Part shown: piece by piece, positions 16,804 to 24,588 of the stretch
Layout of the letters: each line of letters opens with the position of its first letter
Position numbering within the stretch: position 1 is the first letter of the stretch
Source: SIG454 sp045578465
GTDB taxonomy: Bacteria > Bacillota > Clostridia > Monoglobales > Monoglobaceae
Length of the DNA stretch: 38,045 bases
Assembly: GCA_045578465.1 (NCBI GenBank)
Contig: JAZNKJ010000037.1
Location: forward strand, 1 to 38,045
Direction: 5' to 3'
Made by a program: the position numbers and the translations under genes
Notes under the pieces: model-generated
What the model saw: the letters and a program-made list of their open reading frames with translations, nothing else
Databases searched by the model: none
What the model was told of the DNA's origin: nothing

Positions 16804-18210
16804 CTAAATATTCATTTTCTTTCTCTCTATCCGTCCCCAGTCAAGCTTTTTCTTTTTATATCCTTTAAAGGCAGTAAGACGGACAAATGCCATAATAAAT
16901 CTTAGTGTTGTAACCTCAAAAAAGCAAAGCATAATAGCTTTTAAGCAATCTTTAAATTTTACCGTCAAGTCAATGGTCTGTATTCTTGAGAAGAATGCAG
17001 TAAGGGTTAAAATTGAATTATATGTCGCATAAATCAGCAAAAACAAAAGCATAAAGGGCAGATTTAAAAGGTCAATACAATATGCGAATATCATTGTAAA
17101 TACGCCAAAGACCTCTATAAATGGCGACAGCAATTCGTATAAAAGAAAATACAAATATGACACAAGCCCAACCGCTCCGTATTTTGGATTTGCCATCATA
17201 TCCTTGTGCTTCCACATAGTCTGAAAAAGCCCTAAATGCCAACGCTTTCTCTGTTTTTTGAGGTCCCCTAATTTTTCAGGAACCTGTGTCCAGCACACTG
17301 CATCAGTTGCGTATTTTATCGAATAAGGGATTTTATTCGTAAGGCAATAAGAGTGGAGTTTTACAACTAATTCCATATCCTCTCCCATAGTGCCGTGATC
17401 ATATCCCCCTGCCGCAATAACTGTGTCTTTTTTGAACATTCCGAAGGCTCCCGAAATAATAAGAGAGCCGTTAAATCTGTCAAACAAAATTCTTGATGCC
17501 AAAAATGAACGGTCATATTCCAGTAGTTGCATACACGCTAAAATATTCTTGGGAAGTCTGTATTTTTTAACTTTTCCCTCAAAAAGCTCAACATCATTAG
17601 ACGGTCTTACAGTTCCGCCAACAGCCACAACATTTTCCTCCTCCAAAACAGGCACAACCAATTTTTTAAGAGAATCATATTGAAGGACAGAGTCGGCGTC
17701 CATACAAATAAAATATGGATACTGGGCAGCGTTTATCCCCATATTAAGAGCGTCCGCCTTACCGCCGTTTTTCTTACGGATTAAAGTAAGAGGAACTTTC
17801 TGCTCATGGGATTCATATATAAATTCCTCCGGTTGACAAGGGATGCTTCTATGAAGGGGTCTTCTTACCTGGTGCATATTATATGCATCAATAAGTTGCT
17901 GTGAGGTTGTATCCTTTGAGCCGTCATCTACCACAACTATTTCGTAAAGCTTATAGTCAAGGGTGAGCAAGGACTTAACCGTCTGCACAACGGTTACCTC
18001 TTCATTATAAGCAGGAACCACAATGGTTATGGGCACGAAATAGTTTTCGGTAAACTTATTCATAAGGCGGTCCTGCATTTTTCTTTTGTAAAGGGTTGTT
18101 GCCCCGATGACCACCGACAAAAACAAAAATGTTGAATAGCCGATAAGATATACCACAAAGCAAACACCGATAATATCGAAAATAAGCTTTAAAGTTTCCA
18201 TTTCTATCAT
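16804..18210 (-). CDS. Membrane-embedded family 2 glycosyltransferase (processive synthase type)
   Basis: A 468-residue protein with an N-terminal TM pair (about 10-38), a cytoplasmic GT-A domain, and several C-terminal TM segments (about 340-440). The motifs of processive GT2 synthases of the PgaC/NodC/cellulose-synthase type are present: VVVDDGSKD (Asp 95-96), MDADS (DxD 171-173), GEDMEL (Asp 278, catalytic base) and QRKRW (QxxRW, 320-324). It most likely polymerises a UDP-sugar into an exported beta-linked polysaccharide; the sugar is unknown. The start overlaps the HEAT-gene stop as ATGA, with GGTGA just upstream. There is no PilZ domain and no BcsB-like partner, so c-di-GMP control is likely at the RNA level. 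Confidence 0.9.
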   Translation of the reverse strand: MIEMETLKLIFDIIGVCFVVYLIGYSTFLFLSVVIGATTLYKRKMQDRLMNKFTENYFVPITIVVPAYNEEVTVVQTVKSLLTLDYKLYEIVVVDDGSKDTTSQQLIDAYNMHQVRRPLHRSIPCQPEEFIYESHEQKVPLTLIRKKNGGKADALNMGINAAQYPYFICMDADSVLQYDSLKKLVVPVLEEENVVAVGGTVRPSNDVELFEGKVKKYRLPKNILACMQLLEYDRSFLASRILFDRFNGSLIISGAFGMFKKDTVIAAGGYDHGTMGEDMELVVKLHSYCLTNKIPYSIKYATDAVCWTQVPEKLGDLKKQRKRWHLGLFQTMWKHKDMMANPKYGAVGLVSYLYFLLYELLSPFIEVFGVFTMIFAYCIDLLNLPFMLLFLLIYATYNSILTLTAFFSRIQTIDLTVKFKDCLKAIMLCFFEVTTLRFIMAFVRLTAFKGYKKKKLDWGRIERKKMNI

Positions 18211-19313
18211 ACTTTCACCGCCTCACTTCCGGCATTCCGTTTGTCAAGATGATAGCGCATCATTTCTCTTGCATATCTGTCGTCCCCGTCAAAAACACCT
18301 ATCAAATCATAATAGGAATATCCCAGCTTTTCGCAGGAAATGGCGCTGTTTTGTCTGATATGCCAATTTGAGCTTGAAAGATTTTTCACTAAAATTCTAA
18401 AAGTTGCATCATCAGGATAAGATTTAAGGGCAGAGGTTGCAATGGCCTGATACTCCCAGGTCCGTCCCTCCAAATTTTCTGCAATGCTTTGCAGAACAGG
18501 TCTTGCTTCTTCGCTGGGGAATTTCTCAAAATAGCGTATTGCCGAAAAGCGAATTTCGTTATTTTCTTTTTCGTTTCCCAGCATTTTAAGCATTTCGCTG
18601 TCGCATTTTATATTGCCAAACCTGAAATAATTTAAAATATTCACCCGCATCTGCACAGAAAACTCTTTAAAACTACTTAAAAGCTTGTTTTTTAATTCGT
18701 CCTTATCCCCTTTATAGGCTAAAAGCCCATCGCATATAAGTTTTGGGTGGTGAAAAGTTAAGTTTGTGTCCAGAATTTTTAGTGCCGATACTGCCATATC
18801 GGGATTTTGCATACTGTAAATCGCTTTTATTGTGTTCTCCCTGCAATATACATTTACAGACCTTAAAAGGTCAAGGAGAGTGTCTTTTAACCTTTCACTT
18901 TCGTAATGCTTTAAGATTTTGTATTTATTCAGTATGTAAGGGAAATATGCGATTTTAATAGTATCTTTGCTTATGTAACGATGAGTCAGATATTCAAAAA
19001 CTGAAAAGGTTTCAATAAGATATTTCTGCGTTATCTCAGGCTCTTTTTCATATATTTTTTCAAGAGCTTTATCAAAGGCGGTAATCCCTGCTGTTTTGTC
19101 AAGCTTTTTGCAGAGGAAATCCTTATGCTTTTGCAAAACTGTTTCGCCTGCTTTAAGTTTTTCAATTTCCTCGCCAATTATCTTTTCAAATTTTTCGGAA
19201 TTGGAAAGGAGCGACTTTGCTCTGTGTTTTAAAATGAAAACATAAATGATATTATATGCAATCATACTTACGCAGATTGCAATATAAACATAAATCATTA
19301 TTTCGATTTTCAT
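18207..19313 (-). CDS. Membrane-anchored HEAT-repeat protein
   Basis: A 368-residue protein with one N-terminal TM segment (about 5-29), a charged helical linker, and an all-helical C-terminal part with HEAT-like repeats. Examples are the repeat with CRENTIKAIYSMQNPDMAVSA, that with EIRFSAIRYFEKFPSEEARP, and that with NWHIRQNSAISCEKLG. HEAT proteins act as scaffolds, so it may assemble the neighbouring GT2 synthase and hydrolase at the membrane (inference). Its start and stop overlap both neighbours by four bases (ATGA at each end), indicating strict co-translation with the GH-like protein and the GT2 synthase. No enzymatic motif is visible. Confidence 0.8.
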   Translation of the reverse strand: MKIEIMIYVYIAICVSMIAYNIIYVFILKHRAKSLLSNSEKFEKIIGEEIEKLKAGETVLQKHKDFLCKKLDKTAGITAFDKALEKIYEKEPEITQKYLIETFSVFEYLTHRYISKDTIKIAYFPYILNKYKILKHYESERLKDTLLDLLRSVNVYCRENTIKAIYSMQNPDMAVSALKILDTNLTFHHPKLICDGLLAYKGDKDELKNKLLSSFKEFSVQMRVNILNYFRFGNIKCDSEMLKMLGNEKENNEIRFSAIRYFEKFPSEEARPVLQSIAENLEGRTWEYQAIATSALKSYPDDATFRILVKNLSSSNWHIRQNSAISCEKLGYSYYDLIGVFDGDDRYAREMMRYHLDKRNAGSEAVKV

Positions 19314-21487
19314 TTATCTATACCTTCTTTCCATAAATCCTGCATTATGTAGTAAGAACTTTTTAATCTTTCGTGGTATGTTACCTTATTACCCCAGCCT
19401 TTAAGTTCAATGGGATTAAGCTTTATTCGCTCTTCCCCGCTTCCGATACCTGCATACATTTTGTCAATGTTTATATATTCAATACCAAAGTTGCCGTCAT
19501 AATAATCATCGTGAATCTGCATTTTTGACGGGTCTGAAAAATTTAAAAGCTGCCATGGGAGTTTGATTTCTATATAGTCGCCCTCGACGATAAAGTCTGC
19601 AAGGGAGTTAAAATCAGCGTCCTTTGGGTTGGCATTGCCGTAAAGAAGTTTTCCTGTCTCATAAGACTCTGCCACCGTTTCCTTAGTTTCAGGAGAAAGG
19701 GCAATTGCAGTTCTGAGGATTAAATCAATATTTACGAACTTTGGAGAATTTTTGTCGGGAATATTGTCTTTAATATACGCATCATACTCATAAATATCTT
19801 TTGAGTAGGTAGATTTAAGAGCTTCATAACGCTCCTGAACCATAATGCGACTGTTATCTTTGCCGTTTATTACGATTACAAAATCTGCATCCCTGTCAAA
19901 TTTAATGCCAAAATTTTCGCAATAGTTACTTCCGCTTTTTGGCGTTACATCAATAGGAATATACAGGGTTTCATTCTCAAAATCAAGTCCGTTTTTCTTT
20001 ACAAGGAAATATATAAACTTCTCATCATATTTAACCGAAAGCTCCGTATTCCCTTTTACGATTTTCTCATTTTCTGTCCAGTCGGAGACATCTCCGTCAA
20101 CATAACAGATGGACTCTTTATCCCCCGGGTCAAAGGACAAAAGACCAAAATACTGCTCATTGGTCTGGTAATCGGACCAATATGCAGTTCTTGTAAGGTT
20201 TACAGAGTGCATCGTATTCCAGGTTCTTTTAAACCATTCGTCCTGCCAGGTGAAAACGCAACCGCCTCTGCAGCCTGTTATCTTAATATCATTCCAGCAG
20301 TCTATAAGAGCCTGTCCCTGATTTTTTTCTGATGTATTCCCCTGGTTTCTTCCTGTATCTTTATCTACCTGAGCCATACCTCTCCCTGTTGATACACCAA
20401 ATTCGGATATGACAACGGGCATCGTGTGATGATTATTGAGCATTTGGAGATACGCTCTGTATGCATTTACTCTGCCTTGTTCATCACGGAACGCTTCCTT
20501 AGAGTCAATTCCGAACACAGACCAGTCTTCGGCAAAGCTTAAATAATAGGGGTAATAGGGGTAAACATGATATGATGCGAACTGCCCCGATATAAATTTA
20601 TCCGTTGTTTTTATATGCTCAACATTAACTCTTGCGCATTTCATAAAAAAGTCTTTGATGATTTTGGGATATTCAAAAGGGTCTGTTGTCGGCCAGTTGG
20701 AAAACGCCACAAGCCTTTGGGTGCTGTAACGCTCTGTTTCGTATTCGATTGTCTTATCCCCTACCATAGCGAGCATTGTTTCAAAGGGTGTTGCCTCCTC
20801 CGAGGTATACATATACTTGCCAAAATAAGAGGAATAGCCATCTTTTCCCCTATATAAATCATCCGTATATGCAACTGTTGAGTCGTCCCATTCAACGCCT
20901 AAAATATAGCCGATAACCCACGGAGAAATATCTTTTTTATATGTGCCGTGGCCTGCACTTGCCACTCTTCCTAAATTAAGCTTTCTTCTGCCGTGGATAA
21001 CATCTACTGTTATTTTGCTGTTTTCTAAAAATGTGTCGTAAAAGTCTTTATCGTATGCATCCCGATGAGAATTTAAGACATAGTCATTTACCCATACACC
21101 GTGGAGCATATAGAGGGGTGTTGGGTTATTTTTGTTATACTCATAAAAGGCATTATAGAAAGTGTCATTTTGAATTGTATATACTCGAATGGTGTTTGCA
21201 CCCATCTCCTGAATATATTTAAACCATCTTAAATATGTTTCTTTGTCAATGGCAAAAGAGGTTGCCCACTCACCAGGTATACCTGAGCCTAAGTTTACGC
21301 CTCTTATTTCAAAGGGCTGATACTCCCCGTCCTTTTCCATATATATTTCTTCTCTGTCTGCCTTCATAAAGGTTTGAACGGCTTTTTCTTCCCCAAGGTC
21401 AAGATATATCCCCTTGTGGAAATAGAGCCAATCTAAAGAGAGGAATACAAGAATGATTGCAGATACTATAATTATAAATTTTTTCAT
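19310..21487 (-). CDS. Exported TIM-barrel (clan GH-A-like) protein with C-terminal beta domain
   Basis: A 725-residue protein with an N-terminal TM anchor (about 3-20). Residues about 55-430 look like a clan GH-A glycoside hydrolase barrel: FEIRGVNLGSGIPG, MGANTIRVYT, then YILGVEWDD (Glu199 as possible acid/base), VVISEFGVS (Glu362 as possible nucleophile) and FTWQDEWFKRTW. The rest (about 450-725) appears to be a beta-rich, carbohydrate-binding-like region with no motif I can name. It could trim, transfer or modify the polymer made by the GT2 synthase, much as hydrolases accompany PNAG, Pel and cellulose synthases (inference). The family is uncertain; GH2- or GH5-like barrels are the nearest match. 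ATG 21487 follows GGAGG. Confidence 0.75.
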   Translation of the reverse strand: MKKFIIIVSAIILVFLSLDWLYFHKGIYLDLGEEKAVQTFMKADREEIYMEKDGEYQPFEIRGVNLGSGIPGEWATSFAIDKETYLRWFKYIQEMGANTIRVYTIQNDTFYNAFYEYNKNNPTPLYMLHGVWVNDYVLNSHRDAYDKDFYDTFLENSKITVDVIHGRRKLNLGRVASAGHGTYKKDISPWVIGYILGVEWDDSTVAYTDDLYRGKDGYSSYFGKYMYTSEEATPFETMLAMVGDKTIEYETERYSTQRLVAFSNWPTTDPFEYPKIIKDFFMKCARVNVEHIKTTDKFISGQFASYHVYPYYPYYLSFAEDWSVFGIDSKEAFRDEQGRVNAYRAYLQMLNNHHTMPVVISEFGVSTGRGMAQVDKDTGRNQGNTSEKNQGQALIDCWNDIKITGCRGGCVFTWQDEWFKRTWNTMHSVNLTRTAYWSDYQTNEQYFGLLSFDPGDKESICYVDGDVSDWTENEKIVKGNTELSVKYDEKFIYFLVKKNGLDFENETLYIPIDVTPKSGSNYCENFGIKFDRDADFVIVINGKDNSRIMVQERYEALKSTYSKDIYEYDAYIKDNIPDKNSPKFVNIDLILRTAIALSPETKETVAESYETGKLLYGNANPKDADFNSLADFIVEGDYIEIKLPWQLLNFSDPSKMQIHDDYYDGNFGIEYINIDKMYAGIGSGEERIKLNPIELKGWGNKVTYHERLKSSYYIMQDLWKEGIDK

Positions 21488-21507
21488 TCCTTGTCCCTCC
21501 TTTAAAT

Positions 21508-22989
21508 TTAATCTGAAACTTCGTTATATTTTTTCGTTTTGGACTCTGCGCTGTATTGCCTTAAAGTCTCTATGTTTTCGTCCATAAACTCAATTCTTTT
21601 TCTAAGAAAATCTTTGAGCTGTGAAATTGCTTCTTCATAGCTTCTGGGGTTTCGCTCTGTTGGATGAAGCAGGTCATAATCCTTAGTAAATGTATAGCCC
21701 CATTTATTATAGTTTCTGTCTATTGCGCTGCCCAGATAATCAACAGTATCATCAATAAAGCCAAAGAGATATTCTTCGCTGAATACTGTTTTTCTAAGCT
21801 CATAGTATCTTTCAACCACTCTGTCCGTAAAATCAATATCCATAAAGAGCATCTGATACCAAAGCCCTGAATTTAATCTGAACTCGTCTATGGGCATAGC
21901 CTGCTCCTGATAAGCATCGCAGGCAGAGTTAAAATCCCATACACACATTTTGTATTTGCCTGAGGTGTCCTTATATATATAAGTCGAAAGAGAGCCTGCG
22001 TCATAGTTACAGGTCAGCTCGTTTATTAGAAAGTAGTCTACAAAAGAATCTACATCAATGTAGTTTTTATAGCCGTATTTTTCATTGTTATAGTCATAAG
22101 AATAAAGGGTTTTTTCAAAGAGAGAAAACTCATTTTTTATTGCCTCTTTAAGCTGGGGCGTCATATTTTTAGTTCCCGGATAGACAAGCTCGTGCTGAGT
22201 TTTTGCTATTGTTGTATAATTCGTAAAGGGATAGAGCTTATTCTCTTCCTCCGTCTCTCCCCAGTCAAGCCTTAAAGCGTATCCCGAAAAGGTGTTATCT
22301 TTTTTATTGACTTCAAGGCTTAGTCTTGCGCCCTCTTTTCCTGAGGTAATCATTTCGGTTGCAAGATAAAGTCCTCTGTATTCGCCGTTTAAAATAAGCT
22401 CACAAAACCTGACATTAGGACTATAATCCATAATCTCTCCCGCTATGTTATACCACATATAATTCCTGATAAGAGTTTTGTCAAGAAAGGGGCCGTGTAG
22501 CGCCCATTCGTGATGGGAGTCCATACCGAGAAAGCTTTGGGGATTGTTTGTTCCGTCCTCATTCACAAATCGCACAAAGTAATTCGCCTTATCAAATCTT
22601 CTTGATGAATGGCCTCTTACCCTGATCATAGCCTCGCCCATACTCACAGGCTTCTCGGCAATATGATTGTTTTTGTCTTCATTGCTGACTACATCAATGG
22701 ACGCTTTAACGGCAGTTGTTCCGTCCTGTGCCAAAGTATAGTCTATTACTCTGTATTCTTCATCATATACGGGTTTGCCGGGGATGTCTGCGCCATTTGT
22801 GTTTATGCTTACAATAGGCAAATGGGTGCAAAGTGTCTCTTCTTTATGTGATGTGCAAGGCATTTTTTCTTCTGCCTTTATATGTTCTATGTATCTTGTT
22901 CCGTTATCTTCGGGCATAGTTTGGCTTATAAAGATTACCGCTATCAGCATCAGGGCCGCAGCAGATAACCCGATTATTTTATACTTCAA
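21508..22989 (-). CDS. CotH-family protein kinase-like protein
   Basis: A 493-residue exported protein: an N-terminal signal/TM segment (about 4-23), a linker with CTSHKEETLCTHLPIVSINT, then a CotH domain. CotH proteins have an atypical kinase fold and phosphorylate secreted or spore-coat proteins. Visible features are MIRVRGHSSRRFDKANYFVR (substrate/nucleotide loop), LILNGEYRGLYLATEMI (catalytic-core strand) and CVWDFNSACDAY, where WDFNSA carries the DFN-type metal-binding Asp. The start is TTG 22989, eight bases behind GGAGG; the next ATG would delete the signal. Its location in a polymer operon without other spore genes argues for a surface target rather than the spore coat. Confidence 0.88.
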   Translation of the reverse strand: MKYKIIGLSAAALMLIAVIFISQTMPEDNGTRYIEHIKAEEKMPCTSHKEETLCTHLPIVSINTNGADIPGKPVYDEEYRVIDYTLAQDGTTAVKASIDVVSNEDKNNHIAEKPVSMGEAMIRVRGHSSRRFDKANYFVRFVNEDGTNNPQSFLGMDSHHEWALHGPFLDKTLIRNYMWYNIAGEIMDYSPNVRFCELILNGEYRGLYLATEMITSGKEGARLSLEVNKKDNTFSGYALRLDWGETEEENKLYPFTNYTTIAKTQHELVYPGTKNMTPQLKEAIKNEFSLFEKTLYSYDYNNEKYGYKNYIDVDSFVDYFLINELTCNYDAGSLSTYIYKDTSGKYKMCVWDFNSACDAYQEQAMPIDEFRLNSGLWYQMLFMDIDFTDRVVERYYELRKTVFSEEYLFGFIDDTVDYLGSAIDRNYNKWGYTFTKDYDLLHPTERNPRSYEEAISQLKDFLRKRIEFMDENIETLRQYSAESKTKKYNEVSD

Positions 22990-23009
22990 CCCTGTCGCCT
23001 CCCTAAAGA

Positions 23010-23690
23010 TTAGTTTGAGATTTCGTCATTTTGCATTACGGTATTTACATATTCAATGTTGCCGAGTCTATAAATCTCATCGCAGATACCCACATTATTT
23101 TTACGCTCTGCCTGGGAAAGTAATTTAGCAGTGATTTCATAAATAAACTCAATTGAGCTCTCCGTTGAGTTCTTAACTCTGAGCACTGCCTTTGCGCCGA
23201 AAAATTTATACATTACTGCCTGAATCTGTGCTTCTTTTGTGCGGGCGCCTCTTATAATTACAAGCATACGGTTATTGTTTTTGATAGCTCCGAAAATCAG
23301 GAGAAGAATAAATACGAATACGCTTCCTATTCCTGCAACAATAAAGTCCCCTACACCGCAACAAATACCAACTATAATCGTCCAGAATATGTAAACAGTG
23401 TCTCTTGAGTCTTTAATGGCTGTTCTGAAACGAACGATAGAGAGCGCACCCACCATACCAAGAGAAAGAGCCACATTGTTGCCGATAACCGTCATAACCA
23501 TTGAGGTTAAAACTGTTAAAACAACCAATGATACATTAAACTTTTTACTGTAAATAGTTCCTCTGTGGGAAATCATATAGGATATAAATATCAAAAATCC
23601 TATAATTCCCGAAACTAAAATATTTGCAGCAATCTGCTCCCAGGTAAGTGTTGTTTGATCTTTTATTAGGTTAAAAATCTGACTTCTCAT
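23010..23690 (-). CDS. DUF4956 membrane protein
   Basis: A 226-residue protein with four predicted TM segments (about 25-45, 55-75, 97-116, 118-138) and a cytoplasmic C-terminal domain of about 85 residues. GMVGALSIVRFRTAIKDSRD near residues 78-97 is the hallmark of DUF4956. The function is unknown. Family members are commonly next to VTC-domain genes, as here (18-base gap), and the soluble tail may sense or bind a ligand. ATG 23690 follows GAGGAG. In this operon it is the membrane partner of the VTC protein, which itself has no TM segment. Confidence 0.9.
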   Translation of the reverse strand: MRSQIFNLIKDQTTLTWEQIAANILVSGIIGFLIFISYMISHRGTIYSKKFNVSLVVLTVLTSMVMTVIGNNVALSLGMVGALSIVRFRTAIKDSRDTVYIFWTIIVGICCGVGDFIVAGIGSVFVFILLLIFGAIKNNNRMLVIIRGARTKEAQIQAVMYKFFGAKAVLRVKNSTESSIEFIYEITAKLLSQAERKNNVGICDEIYRLGNIEYVNTVMQNDEISN

Positions 23691-23708
23691 TTTCCAATCT
23701 CCTCTAAA

Positions 23709-24401
23709 TTATATTTCCGCATAGCTTTGTTGACGAGCCAGAGCATATTTACTCACCGACAGCTCGCTTTTATTTATGTTGTTTATAAACTGCCTTATAT
23801 AGTCCAGCAAAAAACCGTTGAACTTTACTTCAAGCACCACATTGAATTTATCCAGAACGGGATACATATTGAGATTTTCCGAAAATAAATCAAAATTTGT
23901 TTCCGTTGCAACTATGTTGTTATCAAAGGTTATCCTGATTTTATTTTCTTTTGCTATATACGCTTTTCGGTTATACTGCACGATTGTCTTCGGGCGATAG
24001 CACTTATATTGCATAATGCCATAGCACTCTCTTGCAAAGTCTTCGTCATATTTTAAAAGCACATCATATTTGCCATCTATTAAGCTCTGGGCGTCCTCTT
24101 TCGTCATACGAAGAGAGCGTTTTTTCTGTGATGCACCCTGCTTTTGCTTCATTTCAAGCATAGCAAAGTCGTGCTTGGGATCATAAATTCTGAGCCTTAT
24201 TTTCCGCCTTGTTTCAACCCCTTCGAGCTTTTCAAAAAAGTCGTCATCATAGATAGTATCAAAATATAAGGACCTTATTATATATCCGTCTATGCCGTTA
24301 TGCTCATCCTGAAGCATTAAGCTGTCAAGATAATGGGATTTATTCCGAAACTCTTCAATGCTTATTAAGAATTTCTTTTCCTCTCGTGTTACAACATTCA
24401 T
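23709..24401 (-). CDS. VTC-domain (polyphosphate polymerase-like) protein
   Basis: A 230-residue soluble protein made of one VTC domain, the tunnel-shaped fold of the triphosphate-tunnel superfamily. In yeast Vtc4 this domain polymerises phosphate from ATP. The tunnel-lining basic and acidic residues are visible in order: EEKKFLIS, IRSLYFDT, RRKIRLRIYD, MLEMKQKQGASQKKRS, IVQYNRKAY, RITFDNNI, VVLEVKFNG and the terminal SVSKYALAR. Polyphosphate synthesis is the family expectation, but transfer of another phosphate-linked group is possible. First gene of the riboswitch-controlled operon; ATG 24401 follows GGAGG shortly after the terminator. Confidence 0.88.
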   Translation of the reverse strand: MNVVTREEKKFLISIEEFRNKSHYLDSLMLQDEHNGIDGYIIRSLYFDTIYDDDFFEKLEGVETRRKIRLRIYDPKHDFAMLEMKQKQGASQKKRSLRMTKEDAQSLIDGKYDVLLKYDEDFARECYGIMQYKCYRPKTIVQYNRKAYIAKENKIRITFDNNIVATETNFDLFSENLNMYPVLDKFNVVLEVKFNGFLLDYIRQFINNINKSELSVSKYALARQQSYAEI

Positions 24402-24415
24402 AAATTTCCTCCGCT

Positions 24416-24469
24416 AAAAAGAAAAGCTGCAATAACCAAAAGCCTTTAAAGACCCTTATCATTGCAGCT
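24416..24469 (-). terminator. Riboswitch-controlled intrinsic terminator
   Basis: On the minus strand AGCTGCAAT (24469-24461) pairs with ATTGCAGCT (24433-24425), followed by TTTTCTTTTT. The 5' arm overlaps the last bases of the c-di-GMP aptamer, so terminator and aptamer closing helix are mutually exclusive. Confidence 0.9.
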
Positions 24470-24536
24470 GGACTGGCATAGCATAAAACCTTAGCCTCTT
24501 TGCTTTGCGTCATCGGCTTTCGCCGATTTTGCTAAA
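24464..24536 (-). promoter_or_regulatory. c-di-GMP-I (GEMM-I) riboswitch aptamer
   Basis: Read on the minus strand. ATCGGC-GAAA-GCCGAT forms P2 with a GAAA tetraloop, followed directly by GACGCAAAGC, the most conserved GEMM-I segment. P3 then shows GGCTAAGG and CTATGCC, which place the 11-nt tetraloop receptor halves (CTAAG and TATG). A basal P1 can form between TAGC (24534-24531) and GCTG (24468-24465). That GCTG is also the core of the terminator 5' arm, so ligand binding should block termination. This predicts an ON switch for the seven-gene polymer operon. Confidence 0.92.
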
Positions 24537-24552
24537 TATTCATCTAATGATA

Positions 24553-24581
24553 ATTTTAACACAATGAACCGTCTTTGTCAA
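24553..24581 (-). promoter_or_regulatory. Promoter of the riboswitch-controlled operon
   Basis: On the minus strand: TTGACA (24581-24576), 17-bp spacer, TAAAAT (24558-24553). It is placed just after the stop of the diguanylate cyclase gene and about 10 bases before the aptamer, so the operon has its own start site. Confidence 0.9.
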
Positions 24582-24588
24582 ATAAATT

